Made by a program: the position numbers and the translations under genes. DNA of 64,000 nt from assembly GCA_031414695.1 (NCBI GenBank), contig JANNWG010000041.1:15668-79667 (forward strand), in the 5' to 3' direction. Below, piece by piece: positions 27,901-36,619 of the stretch. This DNA comes from UKL13-2 sp031414695. Its GTDB lineage: Bacteria; Pseudomonadota; Gammaproteobacteria; Burkholderiales; Usitatibacteraceae. A model generated the notes under the pieces. It was not told the origin of the DNA. It was given only the letters and a program-made list of their open reading frames with translations, and did no database searches. The first letter of the stretch is position 1. Every line of letters begins with the position of its first letter.

Positions 27901-30900
27901 TTCATACATCAACACCGCCACCAATCAAGCGAGTAATTATTTGAATGTTGATGGGCAGCCCATCACACTGGCCTTAAACCCCATCATCAATCGGCTCTAT
28001 GTCACCACTGGTGCCTCGTTTGGTAACAACATTGGCAATAGCGTATGGATATTTAATGATGGGCATGAATTTTTAACGTCTGTGCCGGTAGGCAACACCT
28101 CTTATGGCGTATCGGTAGATGCGAGCGGCGCGTGGGTTTATGTGGTCAACAATGGCAGCGACACGGTATCGGTGATTGATGCGGCATTAAATACGGTGGT
28201 GGCGACCATCCCCGTCGGGAATCGTCCAAAAAGTTTAGGCCAGTTCATTACGCCCGTCTCTATCCCAGGTGCGGCTACCCAACTTCTCGCGGCGCGCAGC
28301 AGCGGGCAGCTATCCATTTCATTCACGCCACCCTCCGATGGTGGCAGCACGATCACGCTCTACACCGCCACTTGTCAGCCCGGCAATATTAGCGGCACAG
28401 CGGTCAGCTCGCCTATCGTCATCACGGGTCTTGCGAATGGGTCAGCCTACAACTGCGACATTGTCGCCACGAACGCGAAGGGCAATGGTGCTGCATCGGC
28501 GACGGTAACGGCCACACCAAGTTTAGGCACTTTTATTAATAGTGTGGGCACAGCAACATTTAATGTGCTGAGTCCTAGCAGTTTTAGCGTCAATACCAGC
28601 GGTGCGCCACCGACAAACATCAGCACCGCTGGCACGCTACCAAATGGTGTGACGTTATCGTCTACAGGTATCTTGTCAGGCACACCCGCTAGCGGCGCAG
28701 CGGGAACGTATGCATTTAATATTGCGGTAGCGAATGGCACCTCAACAGTTGTGCAAACCTTTACCCTCACGGTCGCAAAAATCGCGCAATCGATTAACTT
28801 TGCAGCCTTAGCCAATCGATCAGTAACGTCAGCCGCCTTCACCGTATCCGCTACGGGTGGTGCGTCACTCTTACCCGTGACATTTAATTCACTCACCACA
28901 AACGTGTGTACCACCACGGGCAGCAATGGAGCGACCGTTACACTCATCACCGGCGGCACTTGCACCATCACGGCCAATCAAGCCGCTACTGTTGATTACC
29001 TTGCCGCCCCCACCATCACACAGAGTTTTGTCGTGCGTGCCAGCCAGACCATCACCTTCGGCAACACGCCCGCACTCTTACCCGGCGGCGCGGCCACACT
29101 GTCGGCCACGGGCGGCGCCTCTGGTATTGCGGTGATATTCGCCTCCACCACACCGCTTGTATGCACGGTGAGTGGCACTAATGGCGCAACCCTCACGGGC
29201 GTCAGTGTCGGGCAGTGCACCATCACTGCTAATCAAGCGGGCAATACCAATTTTGATGCTGCCCCGCAAGTCTCAATAAGCCTTACCTTGGGCTTGGCCT
29301 CGCAGACCATCACCTATAGCACCACACCCTTGCCAATTGGTATTGCCGTCATGCGTTTCACGGCAGTGGGCGCATCCGACAATCCAGTCATCTTGGTAAG
29401 CAGCACACCGGCCATTTGCACTGTCAGCGGTTGGAATATCACCGCAATTGAATTTGGCCTTTGCACACTGACCGCAAACCAAGCAGGCAATGCAAGCTTT
29501 AGTGCTGCGCCCGAAGTCACATTTTCGTTACGCACCAGCACGCAGCTACAGCGTCAGCGTTCCTACCATGTCGCGGCATTGCTACCCAATGGCGGCGTGC
29601 TGATCGCAGGCGGATTGCATCGCAGCCTTGGCGTGCAGGCTACAGCTGAAATCTATAACCCAGTAAGCAAGAGGTGGACGGCCACCGCCAGCATGACGCG
29701 AGAGCGGATGCTCGCCACGGCGGCAACGTTGCTCGATGGACGAGTGCTGGTGGTAGGCGGTCTGGATAGCGCCAATATTCAAGTCAACACTGCCGAAATT
29801 TATAACCCTGCCAATGGCACGTGGAGTGCAGCAGGCAGTATGGTGTTGGGACGCACGGGACATACCCTAACGCGTCTCACTGATGGCCGATTGCTCGTCG
29901 CAGGTGGCACCGACCAAGGCAGTGCGGCAACCGAAATCTACAACCCGACAACCAACACATGGAGTGCGGGGCCCAATCTAACTGTGGGCCGTGCGCATCA
30001 CAGCGCGGCGTTGTTGGCGAATGGCAAAGTGCTGGTGGCGACCGGTTGGCGGAATTCGAACTTTATTAACAGCGCCGAGTTGTATGACCCTGCTGCCAAC
30101 ACTTGGAGTTTGACCAATCCCATTGCGGCCAGTCGGCTTTACAGTAGCGCGACCTTACTCAATAACGGTAGCGTGCTAGTGGCGAGTGGTGCGGCCAATG
30201 CCGAACGCTTCAATCCGGCCACCAATACATGGAGCGCGGGTGGTGCGCTCAGCAGCCGTCAAAACCACACGGCTACCTTACTTGCCGATGGGCGCGTGTT
30301 GGTTGCAGGCGGCATCGGTACGACCATGGCGGCAACTCTCTATGATCAAACCGCCAACATCTGGACTAGCACCACACCACTGCTATTCCCACGCATCAAT
30401 CACACCGCGACGTTGCTCAATGACGGCAGCGTCTTGATTGCGGGCGGTAATGGGCCGGGCGGCTATGCCGAGATTCAAGACACCGCAGAATTGTATCGCG
30501 CCGACATGACGCTGCTCGATGCCACATTGCTGCAAAGCACCGTCAATATTGCCTATGCGGCGGTGTCCCTTAGTGTCGCAGGTGGCATTGCGCCGTTCAG
30601 CTACGCGCTCACGGCGGGCGCATTGCCGAGTGGGATGGCACTTTCCGCGGCAGGTATTTTGAGTGGCACACCAACGGTCACAGGCACTTTCACGTTCACC
30701 ATCACCGCGACCGATACAAACGGTACAACCGCGTTCAGACAGTTCAGTTTGACCATCGTGCCGCCATTATTTAACGTCACGCCATCCACAGCTAGCAACG
30801 GCACTATCAGCCCTGCGGCGGTGCAGCCCGTCTATGCGGGCGCTACGGTGACGTTCACCGTCACGCCAAATTTTGGTTACGCTGCGAACATGGGCGGCAC

Positions 30901-32563
30901 CTGTGGCGGGGCATTGGTGGGCAACACTTATACCAGCGCCACCATTACCGGTGACTGCACAGTTGAAGCGAGTTTTAACGCTATCTATACCGTGCCCGAT
31001 GCGCCCATCATTGGCACCGCCGTCGCTGGGGTAACTTCTGCCATCATCAATTTCACTCCACCCAATAACAACGGTGGCACACCTATTACCTTCTACACGG
31101 CAACATGCATGCCAGGCGCACGCACCACGAATGGTAGCGTCTCACCATTGACGGTGACGGGCGTGACTGCAGGTGTTGCGGTGACCTGCAACGTGAGCGC
31201 GACCAATGGCATGGGTGCGGGGCCAACGTCTGCCAGTAGTAATAGCATCGTGCCCATCGGCGTACCCCGCACGCTTAACGTCAGCATCAGCGGCACTGGT
31301 ACGGGTAGCATCACCAGTCTGCCCACAGGTATTAGCTGCTTAGGTGTTTGCACAGCAAATTACCCTAGCGGTACGGTGGTGACACTCACCGCAACGCCAT
31401 CTGGCGCGTCATTATTTAGTGGCTGGACAAACGTGGTCTGCGTCGGCGGCAATGCCGCATCCACTTGTACATTTACCATCACATCAACGCGTAACATTAG
31501 CGCGATATTTCATCCCAGCGCAACGACGCCGGGCGCACCTGTTGGCGTCTTTGCCGTCGCTGGCGCAGCGTCTGCAACAGTGTCATTTTCACCCGGCCCC
31601 ACAGGCGGTTCGCCCATTACAAGCTACACCGCCAATTGTTATGTGGGTGGTGACCTCAACATTGGTGCAACTCCTGTGAGTAGTACCACCTCACCTATTT
31701 TTGTGACTGGCCTAGTCCCAGGTACGGCCGTCAATTGTCGCGTGACTGCCACTAACGCAATCGGCACTAGTGTGAATTCAGGTGCTTCCGCCATGGTGAC
31801 ACCTACGGCATCACCGACTACCTTCACCATCTCACCCTCCGCTGGGGCAAATGGCACGATCTCGCCTTCAGTTGCAACGACTGTAACAAGTGGTGCCACG
31901 AGTGCCTTCACTGTCACACCGAACAGCGGCTACTCGGCCTCGGTGGGCGGCACATGTGGAGGCTCGCTCGTTGGCACTACCTATACGACGAATACGGTTG
32001 TTGCTGACTGCACAGTTGTCGCGAGCTTTACGTTAAACGTGGCACTGAATGCGGTGCAATCGAAAAAGACCCACGGTGCAGCAGGAACGTTCGATTTACC
32101 CATCAGCACCGTACACTTGATTGGAGGCAACGTCGATGTCGAGCCCCGCACTATCGGTGCAGGCCACACGATTGTGTTTCAGTTTAATCAGGCCGTGACG
32201 ATCATTGGTAGCGTGACAGCGTTTAATGCAAGCGCTAATCCGGTTGGGGTAGCAAGTGCTGTCATCAATATGAGCAACACGACCGAAGTCATTGTCACCC
32301 TCACGGGGATAGCCGACGCGAGCCGGGTGACAGTGACGCTAAATGGCATTAATGGCAGCTTGAGTAGCGTGGTCTCATTAGGCTTTTTAGTGGGCGACGT
32401 TAATAACAATCGTAGCGTCGGCAATACCGACATCGCGGCGATGAAAACCCGCATCGGCTTAAACGTGGACAACACGAATTTCAAATACGACATCAATACC
32501 AGCGGCACACTAACTAACACCGACATCGCGGCGGCTAAAACGCGGGTGGGATTGGGGATATAG
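24938..32563 (+). CDS. Giant secreted metzincin metalloprotease with beta-propeller, Fn3, kelch and C-terminal dockerin-like module, cassette 1
   Basis: 2,541 aa; ATG 24938 has GGAG nine bases upstream (an earlier TTG at 24923 does not). A long signal peptide ends near residue 54 (ATSAHA). Residues about 260-515 are a zinc metalloprotease with HELGHNMGLVHD (about 404-415) and a Met-turn VMSYGD, i.e. a metzincin. Next come a Calx-beta domain (about 520-650), a unique region, a YVTN-type propeller (about 810-1100) and an Fn3. Three roughly 80-aa Ig-like repeats with paired Cys are followed by a kelch propeller (about 1535-1855), then putative-Ig, InlB-like and Fn3 units. The last roughly 170 aa are a beta domain plus dockerin-like loops (DVNNNRSVGNTD, DINTSGTLTNTD). 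Probably secreted or surface-bound; only this cassette's giant has a protease. Confidence 0.9.
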   Translation: MRNADTKNYLPNSAASRLPIRTKFASCMRANLHILLWVLQWPAWIFLCATSAHAQTQTNANSVAHAMPSMMASAKPISASVAPSSASLVLRERNIEIERDQLQRVERFLIAINHFELGLHANKLVRKTTLVPHTAHVLTTLNLPFFDDAQFNIEIVGGERTHSGGFALVGRVAGDPASSAVIVDNDGVVSIQVYVNNKRYRIEGDTTHGYRVAQIAEKPLADSATKADQHDDMVTPSPELKGAVEADAHKQKNKLSFAKVDPLDDGSIIDVMVLYTTAARLAAGGVAQMNANVDAQIAFTNLIYLNSNVVQRIRLVYKGEISHVERDVFDDLYAITHPSDGIVDEVLVLRDIYRADIVSVWGMWPQVGGVAYGNLVENQFAGAYAYNIVHAPVAAQPGNTVFAHELGHNMGLVHDTYVQPCTSIVTPEGSTIPTEIGYAHGYVDVVNRFRTVMSYGDLCFNTLGADCHNIPFHSNPLMTFDNRAAYPAASVAILGNVVHANERQTLNDTRESVANYRPSLTSLTGAGVLAFTKRTVEVAEGVGSITLTVSRHAGASGAVSVAYTTIPMTASANADYTTTTGTLTWLDGDSTHRTITVPIIQDSLLEGRETFRLDLGATTGGAIAGGFNGTGASVVVTIIDDEPDTYPAGGIFPSGFATPGASNGAWEVDTTRGYLSTASLRSAAVLGTATSPPYNQFSTSDMEYTGTFATGNISFAYLLSSYPVVNGQPLSGLQFSIDGTIMLDRHGGIFDWQTFSTFITAGTHTLKWRFYNALPRPCEGTQPVGAATCLDRVWVDAISLPLVASGPASHLAYITNSGSGTVSAIHIASKTVVATIPVGADPSGVGVHPNGTRVYITNSGSNTVSVIDTLAQAVIATIPVGAGPVGIAVNPAGTKAYVAHYGSAYIAVIDTATNTRLADIGSAFGSAGIAISPDGTRAYMANVSSVQAIDLINNIAITNTALSNNSFGVNVSRDGSKAYVVQNQAKRVSYINTATNQASNYLNVDGQPITLALNPIINRLYVTTGASFGNNIGNSVWIFNDGHEFLTSVPVGNTSYGVSVDASGAWVYVVNNGSDTVSVIDAALNTVVATIPVGNRPKSLGQFITPVSIPGAATQLLAARSSGQLSISFTPPSDGGSTITLYTATCQPGNISGTAVSSPIVITGLANGSAYNCDIVATNAKGNGAASATVTATPSLGTFINSVGTATFNVLSPSSFSVNTSGAPPTNISTAGTLPNGVTLSSTGILSGTPASGAAGTYAFNIAVANGTSTVVQTFTLTVAKIAQSINFAALANRSVTSAAFTVSATGGASLLPVTFNSLTTNVCTTTGSNGATVTLITGGTCTITANQAATVDYLAAPTITQSFVVRASQTITFGNTPALLPGGAATLSATGGASGIAVIFASTTPLVCTVSGTNGATLTGVSVGQCTITANQAGNTNFDAAPQVSISLTLGLASQTITYSTTPLPIGIAVMRFTAVGASDNPVILVSSTPAICTVSGWNITAIEFGLCTLTANQAGNASFSAAPEVTFSLRTSTQLQRQRSYHVAALLPNGGVLIAGGLHRSLGVQATAEIYNPVSKRWTATASMTRERMLATAATLLDGRVLVVGGLDSANIQVNTAEIYNPANGTWSAAGSMVLGRTGHTLTRLTDGRLLVAGGTDQGSAATEIYNPTTNTWSAGPNLTVGRAHHSAALLANGKVLVATGWRNSNFINSAELYDPAANTWSLTNPIAASRLYSSATLLNNGSVLVASGAANAERFNPATNTWSAGGALSSRQNHTATLLADGRVLVAGGIGTTMAATLYDQTANIWTSTTPLLFPRINHTATLLNDGSVLIAGGNGPGGYAEIQDTAELYRADMTLLDATLLQSTVNIAYAAVSLSVAGGIAPFSYALTAGALPSGMALSAAGILSGTPTVTGTFTFTITATDTNGTTAFRQFSLTIVPPLFNVTPSTASNGTISPAAVQPVYAGATVTFTVTPNFGYAANMGGTCGGALVGNTYTSATITGDCTVEASFNAIYTVPDAPIIGTAVAGVTSAIINFTPPNNNGGTPITFYTATCMPGARTTNGSVSPLTVTGVTAGVAVTCNVSATNGMGAGPTSASSNSIVPIGVPRTLNVSISGTGTGSITSLPTGISCLGVCTANYPSGTVVTLTATPSGASLFSGWTNVVCVGGNAASTCTFTITSTRNISAIFHPSATTPGAPVGVFAVAGAASATVSFSPGPTGGSPITSYTANCYVGGDLNIGATPVSSTTSPIFVTGLVPGTAVNCRVTATNAIGTSVNSGASAMVTPTASPTTFTISPSAGANGTISPSVATTVTSGATSAFTVTPNSGYSASVGGTCGGSLVGTTYTTNTVVADCTVVASFTLNVALNAVQSKKTHGAAGTFDLPISTVHLIGGNVDVEPRTIGAGHTIVFQFNQAVTIIGSVTAFNASANPVGVASAVINMSNTTEVIVTLTGIADASRVTVTLNGINGSLSSVVSLGFLVGDVNNNRSVGNTDIAAMKTRIGLNVDNTNFKYDINTSGTLTNTDIAAAKTRVGLGI

Positions 32564-32596
32564 CCTTTTTGCAACAATCAAAGGTGAATGTGATTG

Positions 32597-32650
32597 ATGG
32601 GCGGGTAGTTTGGGCAATTATTGCTTGAAAGTGTCCGTCCTTATTAGGTT
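32597..32650. repeat. Degenerate stem-loop family copy b
   Basis: GGGCGGGTAGTTT and TTGAAAGTGTCCGTCC flank a short AATTATTGC loop, resembling the right arm of copy a (TTTGAAAGTGTCCGTTAATAGG). Pairing is imperfect. It lies between giant gene 1 and sigma gene 2, at the cassette boundary. Confidence 0.5.
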
Positions 32651-32742
32651 TTTCTAAATAAATTGTAACCACAAACTAAGCAGTGGTGGCACCGTTACTC
32701 CCTACAACATTGCCCTGAATACTGCGCGTTGAAAGCATGGTC

Positions 32743-32748
32743 TATACT
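32743..32748 (+). promoter_or_regulatory. Putative -10 element of sigma gene 2
   Basis: TATACT, 31 nt before the GTG start of sigma gene 2 and in the same relative position as in the other cassettes. The extending TG is absent here and no convincing -35 is visible. Confidence 0.45.
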
Positions 32749-32779
32749 CGTTTTCATTATTAAAACTAAAAACGACGAC

Positions 32780-33394
32780 GTGAACATTGACGCGATAAAT
32801 CTGCCCGGTGTACCTGAAAATAGTCAAGCCGCTAGCGCACAGCCTGATCTGACCATCTTGCTCAATGAGTGGCGCGCGGGTAACGATGCTGCATTTGGTC
32901 AGCTCATTGACCAAGTGTACGGGGAATTAAAACGTATCGCTGTCGGCAAGATCAATCGACTTGGTGGTGTGGTAACGCTTTCGCCAACCGACTTGCTGCA
33001 TGAGGCGCTCATCGGCATCATGCCGAGCAAGATGGATTTCAAAAATCGTACCCATTTCTATGCCACCATGTCCTTGGCCATCCGCTCAATACTGGTCGAT
33101 CATGCACGCGCACGCGCAACGGACAAACGTGGCGGTGGTATTGTCAAGATAACTCTCACCGATGCAGAGGTTGGCGAAAGCTCGCCCGTGTTCGAATTGC
33201 TCGCGATCGATCAGGCGCTGTTAGCGCTTGAGAAGATGGATGCGCGTTGCGCCCAGGTGATGCACTTGACCTACTTTGCGGGGCTGTCACGAGAGGAAAT
33301 TGGTGAAATGCTAAACATCACTATTCGCACGGTTGGGCGCGATTTATTGTTTGGCCGTGCATGGCTGGCCAAGGCACTTGCCAATGACACCTGA
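32780..33394 (+). CDS. ECF-like RNA polymerase sigma factor, cassette 2
   Basis: 204 aa from GTG 32780; an upstream TTG (32729) lies before the -10 element and is rejected. The N-terminus is longer than in the other copies (about 28 residues before LTILLNEWRAG). Region 2 shows LSPTDLLHEALIGIMP and NRTHFYATMSLAIRSILVDHARAR. Region 4 shows LTYFAGLSREEIGEMLNI and the helix IRTVGRDLLFGRAW. The recognition helix is very close to that of cassette 1, so the two could read overlapping promoters. Its last 11 nt overlap the kinase gene. Confidence 0.91.
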   Translation: MNIDAINLPGVPENSQAASAQPDLTILLNEWRAGNDAAFGQLIDQVYGELKRIAVGKINRLGGVVTLSPTDLLHEALIGIMPSKMDFKNRTHFYATMSLAIRSILVDHARARATDKRGGGIVKITLTDAEVGESSPVFELLAIDQALLALEKMDARCAQVMHLTYFAGLSREEIGEMLNITIRTVGRDLLFGRAWLAKALANDT

Positions 33395-36350
33395 GCAATT
33401 CATCGCGCTACGCGACGTGTTCGATCAGGTGATTGACCTTGCGCCAGTCGAGCGTGAAGCGCGCGTGCGAGCCCTTTCAAACGACCCTGCGGTGATTGAC
33501 GGTGTGCTATCACTCTTGGCAGCAAACGAAGCCGCGGCAAGTAAAACCTATTCCACGCCCGTCAACGCTGTGCTCACAGATGCCACCACCGTTAAATTAG
33601 CGGTGGGAGATGTGCTGGGCGCATGGCGCATTGAGCGCGAAATCGGTCATGGTGGAATGGGAACTGTGTATCTGGTGGAGCGCAGCGATGGGCATTTCAA
33701 GCAGACTGCTGCGCTCAAGTTCTTGCGCGGACTACCGAGTGCCAATCGGCTTCAACACTTTGCGCGCGAGCGTCAGCTACTGGCAAATTTGCAGCATCCG
33801 AATATCGCGCAATTGCTGGATGGCGGCGCGACCAATAGCGGTCAACCCTATTTGGTGATGGCGTATGTTGATGGCGCGCCGATTGACAATCATTGTCGCG
33901 CGCTTGATCTTGACCATACCCAGATCCTTCGACTGTTCGTTGCCGCTTGTGAGGCGGTTGCGTTTGCGCATCGCCAACTCATCGTGCATTGCGACCTCAA
34001 GCCCTCCAACATACTGATCGACAAGGAGGGTCGGCCGATACTGCTCGACTTTGGGGTATCACGATTGCTAGGGGCAACCGCGCTAGAGGACGACGCGCCC
34101 GAGGCGAGCATCGCCGCAACCCCCACGGCAACCCCCACGGCAACCCACACCATCACGGGCTACACGCCGCGCTATGCAAGCCCGGAGCAACGTGAGACGG
34201 GCATCGTCTCCACTGCGAGTGATGTCTATAGTCTTGGGGTGATGTTAGGCGAGCTGCTTGAACAGTGCGAGCCGAACAATGATGAGCTTAACGCCATCGT
34301 TGCCAAGGCGACGAGCACCACGGTTGCCATGCGCTTTCAAAGTGTTGAAGCCTTGGTGGATGACATCGCGCGTTTTCAGCGTCGCGAGCCGCTGCGTGCA
34401 ATGCCACGAAAAAACGGCTACGTCGCGCGAAAACTTTTTATCCGACGCTGGCCATTGTTCGTAGTCGGAATAGCGTTTGTGGTGACAGTCTTCGGGTTTA
34501 GCGCAAAAATATTTGTCGAATCACAGCGCGCACAACACGCAGAGCAAGTCGCATTGGAAGAACGTGATCGCGCAAAACTTGCACAGCAGCAAGCACTTAC
34601 CGAGCGCGATGCAAAGGATGCCGCGCGCGGTGAAGCGTTGATTGAGCGTGACCGCGCGCAGTCAGCCGAGAGCCGTGCGCTTAAAGAACGCGATGCCACT
34701 GAAGCCGCACGCCGGGACGCCCTCGTTGAGCGTGACCGGGCAAAAACGGAAGAGCGCAAAGCCGTTACGGCGCGCGAGCGCGCAACATTGGCCGAAACGG
34801 GTGCGCGTCAAACGAGTGATTTCCTGATTTCCGTCTTTGATAGCAGCAACCCCAACGCCGAGTCAGGCGATATTCCTGCTTCGAAACTCATCGCCGCTGC
34901 CGAGGCGCGCGTGGAGAAAGATATGCAGGGACAACCCGCCACACAAGCGGCGCTATATAGCACACTTGGTGTGGTGCAATCTAATATGGGACGCTCGAAA
35001 GAAGCCATTGCCAATCTTCAGCGCGCTATCGTCATTGAACGTAACATGAATCGCCCGTTGGTGTTGGCAGAAATGCTGACACGACTTGATCTCATCATTA
35101 GCGCGCACGAAGGTGCAATCGATGCCGAACCCTACGCCCGCGAAGCCCTTGCCTTACGCGAGAAATTTGACCAACCCGATTCACGCGAACTCGCCGAAGC
35201 GCGCGCCGCGGTGGCGTACATCGAATCGTATTTGGGACGTCACAAGGAAGCGTCGCTGCTATTTCAACAATCGCTTAACATCCTCGAAAAACATTATCCC
35301 AATCACCCCGCAACGGCAGAAATTTATGCCACTTATGGCGGTCACTTTCGCTTGAATAGTGATTTCGACAAGGCAGCGCAATACTATTTACGCAGTGTGC
35401 AGTTGAATGCAACCCTATTTGGCGAGCTACATCCTAAGTACCTCATTGCATATGCATGGTATGCGCGTAGCTTGGCATCATTGCGAAGATTCGACGAGGC
35501 CGAGATCGCTTTCAGGCGGGCGTTGGAATTAAGAAAAAAACTGCACGGCGCACAAAATATTCTGGTCGCTGATGTGATGGTTGGGCTTGCAGACTTACTC
35601 AACGATGCTGACCGACCGCGTGAGGCGCTCCAGTTAATGTACGAAGCAGAGCCGATCATCGTGTTGGCGGCGGGAAAGGTAAGCCAAAAGCAGGTGAACC
35701 TGTTAAACAAGATTTCGGGCGCCAATAATTTCATCGGCAACTATGATGCGGCGGTGAAGGCGGCGGCCGAGGCGGTTGGCATACTCGAAATAATTGACAC
35801 CAATGGCCAATCCATAGCCATCATGTTGGGTAACTTAGGGAGCTTTCAAATGCGTGCGGGCAAGTTAGCAGACGCGCGGAAAAGCCTCTTTGCAGCCTAC
35901 GAGACGCGCCTTGCACGTTGGGGTGACAAGCATATTTCTGTTATCGATGCACAGCTCAACATTGCCGATTTGCATGTCCGTTCCCGTGAGTTTGAAGCAG
36001 CGAGTGCGCGGCTTGATGCGGTGCGTGGGTTGCTGCCGACGAGCAATCCGCTCAACCAAATTAACTATGATCGACTGCGCGCGCTGGTGATGGCGGGCAA
36101 AGGCGACTACGATTCTGCGATTGTGGCACTCGAAAAAACGGAGGCGGCACGGTTTAAGGCGCGTGGGGATAAAAGTGCCATTGCCTGGATGAGCATGATC
36201 GACCGCGCCGAAGTGTTGGCACAGCGTGGCACACCGGCAGACAAGCAACGCAGTGCCGCTCTCGCGGCGCAGATTATGGACAAAATTAGTCCGACCTTTG
36301 ATCCGGCGTCATCCGTCATCGCGCGCCTACAGAAGTTGCAGCGCCAATAA
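33384..36350 (+). CDS. Membrane-anchored Ser/Thr protein kinase with coiled coil and TPRs, cassette 2
   Basis: 988 aa from ATG 33384 (MTPEQFIALRDVFDQVIDL), 11 nt inside the sigma gene. The domain order equals the cassette 1 kinase: glycine loop GHGGMGTVY (near 88), AALKF Lys, HCDLKPSN (near 202), DFG in LDFGVSRLL and ASPEQRE. The spacer after DFG holds a short low-complexity run of repeated ATPT units (34120-34150). One membrane helix (about 353-376) is followed by a coiled coil of ERD repeats to about 475. The shared RQTSDFLISVFDSSNPN segment then precedes TPR-like repeats. The kinase is non-RD (Cys for Arg). Partner or substrate is inferred to be the adjacent sigma factor. Confidence 0.92.
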   Translation: MTPEQFIALRDVFDQVIDLAPVEREARVRALSNDPAVIDGVLSLLAANEAAASKTYSTPVNAVLTDATTVKLAVGDVLGAWRIEREIGHGGMGTVYLVERSDGHFKQTAALKFLRGLPSANRLQHFARERQLLANLQHPNIAQLLDGGATNSGQPYLVMAYVDGAPIDNHCRALDLDHTQILRLFVAACEAVAFAHRQLIVHCDLKPSNILIDKEGRPILLDFGVSRLLGATALEDDAPEASIAATPTATPTATHTITGYTPRYASPEQRETGIVSTASDVYSLGVMLGELLEQCEPNNDELNAIVAKATSTTVAMRFQSVEALVDDIARFQRREPLRAMPRKNGYVARKLFIRRWPLFVVGIAFVVTVFGFSAKIFVESQRAQHAEQVALEERDRAKLAQQQALTERDAKDAARGEALIERDRAQSAESRALKERDATEAARRDALVERDRAKTEERKAVTARERATLAETGARQTSDFLISVFDSSNPNAESGDIPASKLIAAAEARVEKDMQGQPATQAALYSTLGVVQSNMGRSKEAIANLQRAIVIERNMNRPLVLAEMLTRLDLIISAHEGAIDAEPYAREALALREKFDQPDSRELAEARAAVAYIESYLGRHKEASLLFQQSLNILEKHYPNHPATAEIYATYGGHFRLNSDFDKAAQYYLRSVQLNATLFGELHPKYLIAYAWYARSLASLRRFDEAEIAFRRALELRKKLHGAQNILVADVMVGLADLLNDADRPREALQLMYEAEPIIVLAAGKVSQKQVNLLNKISGANNFIGNYDAAVKAAAEAVGILEIIDTNGQSIAIMLGNLGSFQMRAGKLADARKSLFAAYETRLARWGDKHISVIDAQLNIADLHVRSREFEAASARLDAVRGLLPTSNPLNQINYDRLRALVMAGKGDYDSAIVALEKTEAARFKARGDKSAIAWMSMIDRAEVLAQRGTPADKQRSAALAAQIMDKISPTFDPASSVIARLQKLQRQ

Positions 36351-36399
36351 CAACTACGTGCTCGGCAATCAGCGAAATTCACATTTGAAACACAAACAC

Positions 36400-36454
36400 A
36401 AGTATCCACGGGCATTTCAGCACAAATATGTTTGAAAGCGCCCGCCAATATTAG
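36400..36454. repeat. Stem-loop family copy c
   Basis: Imperfect inverted repeat with core CACGGGCATTTCAG and TTTGAAAGCGCCCGCCAATA around the loop CACAAATATG. The loop and right arm closely match copy a. It lies between kinase gene 2 (stop at 36350) and giant gene 2. Confidence 0.65.
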
Positions 36455-36619
36455 CAGATAGTATTTTTGACTGCTAGCGTATTTGTATTCGCTATTACCC
36501 CCAATTTTTTGCGTTTTAGTGCGAAATTATGGTCGTCGTGTCCCTTTGTTGCCCACAAAACCGAATGCCCGTTATGACCGCCTTTTTTAGCGGTAGTAAT
36601 TTGAATCAAGGGGGCAACG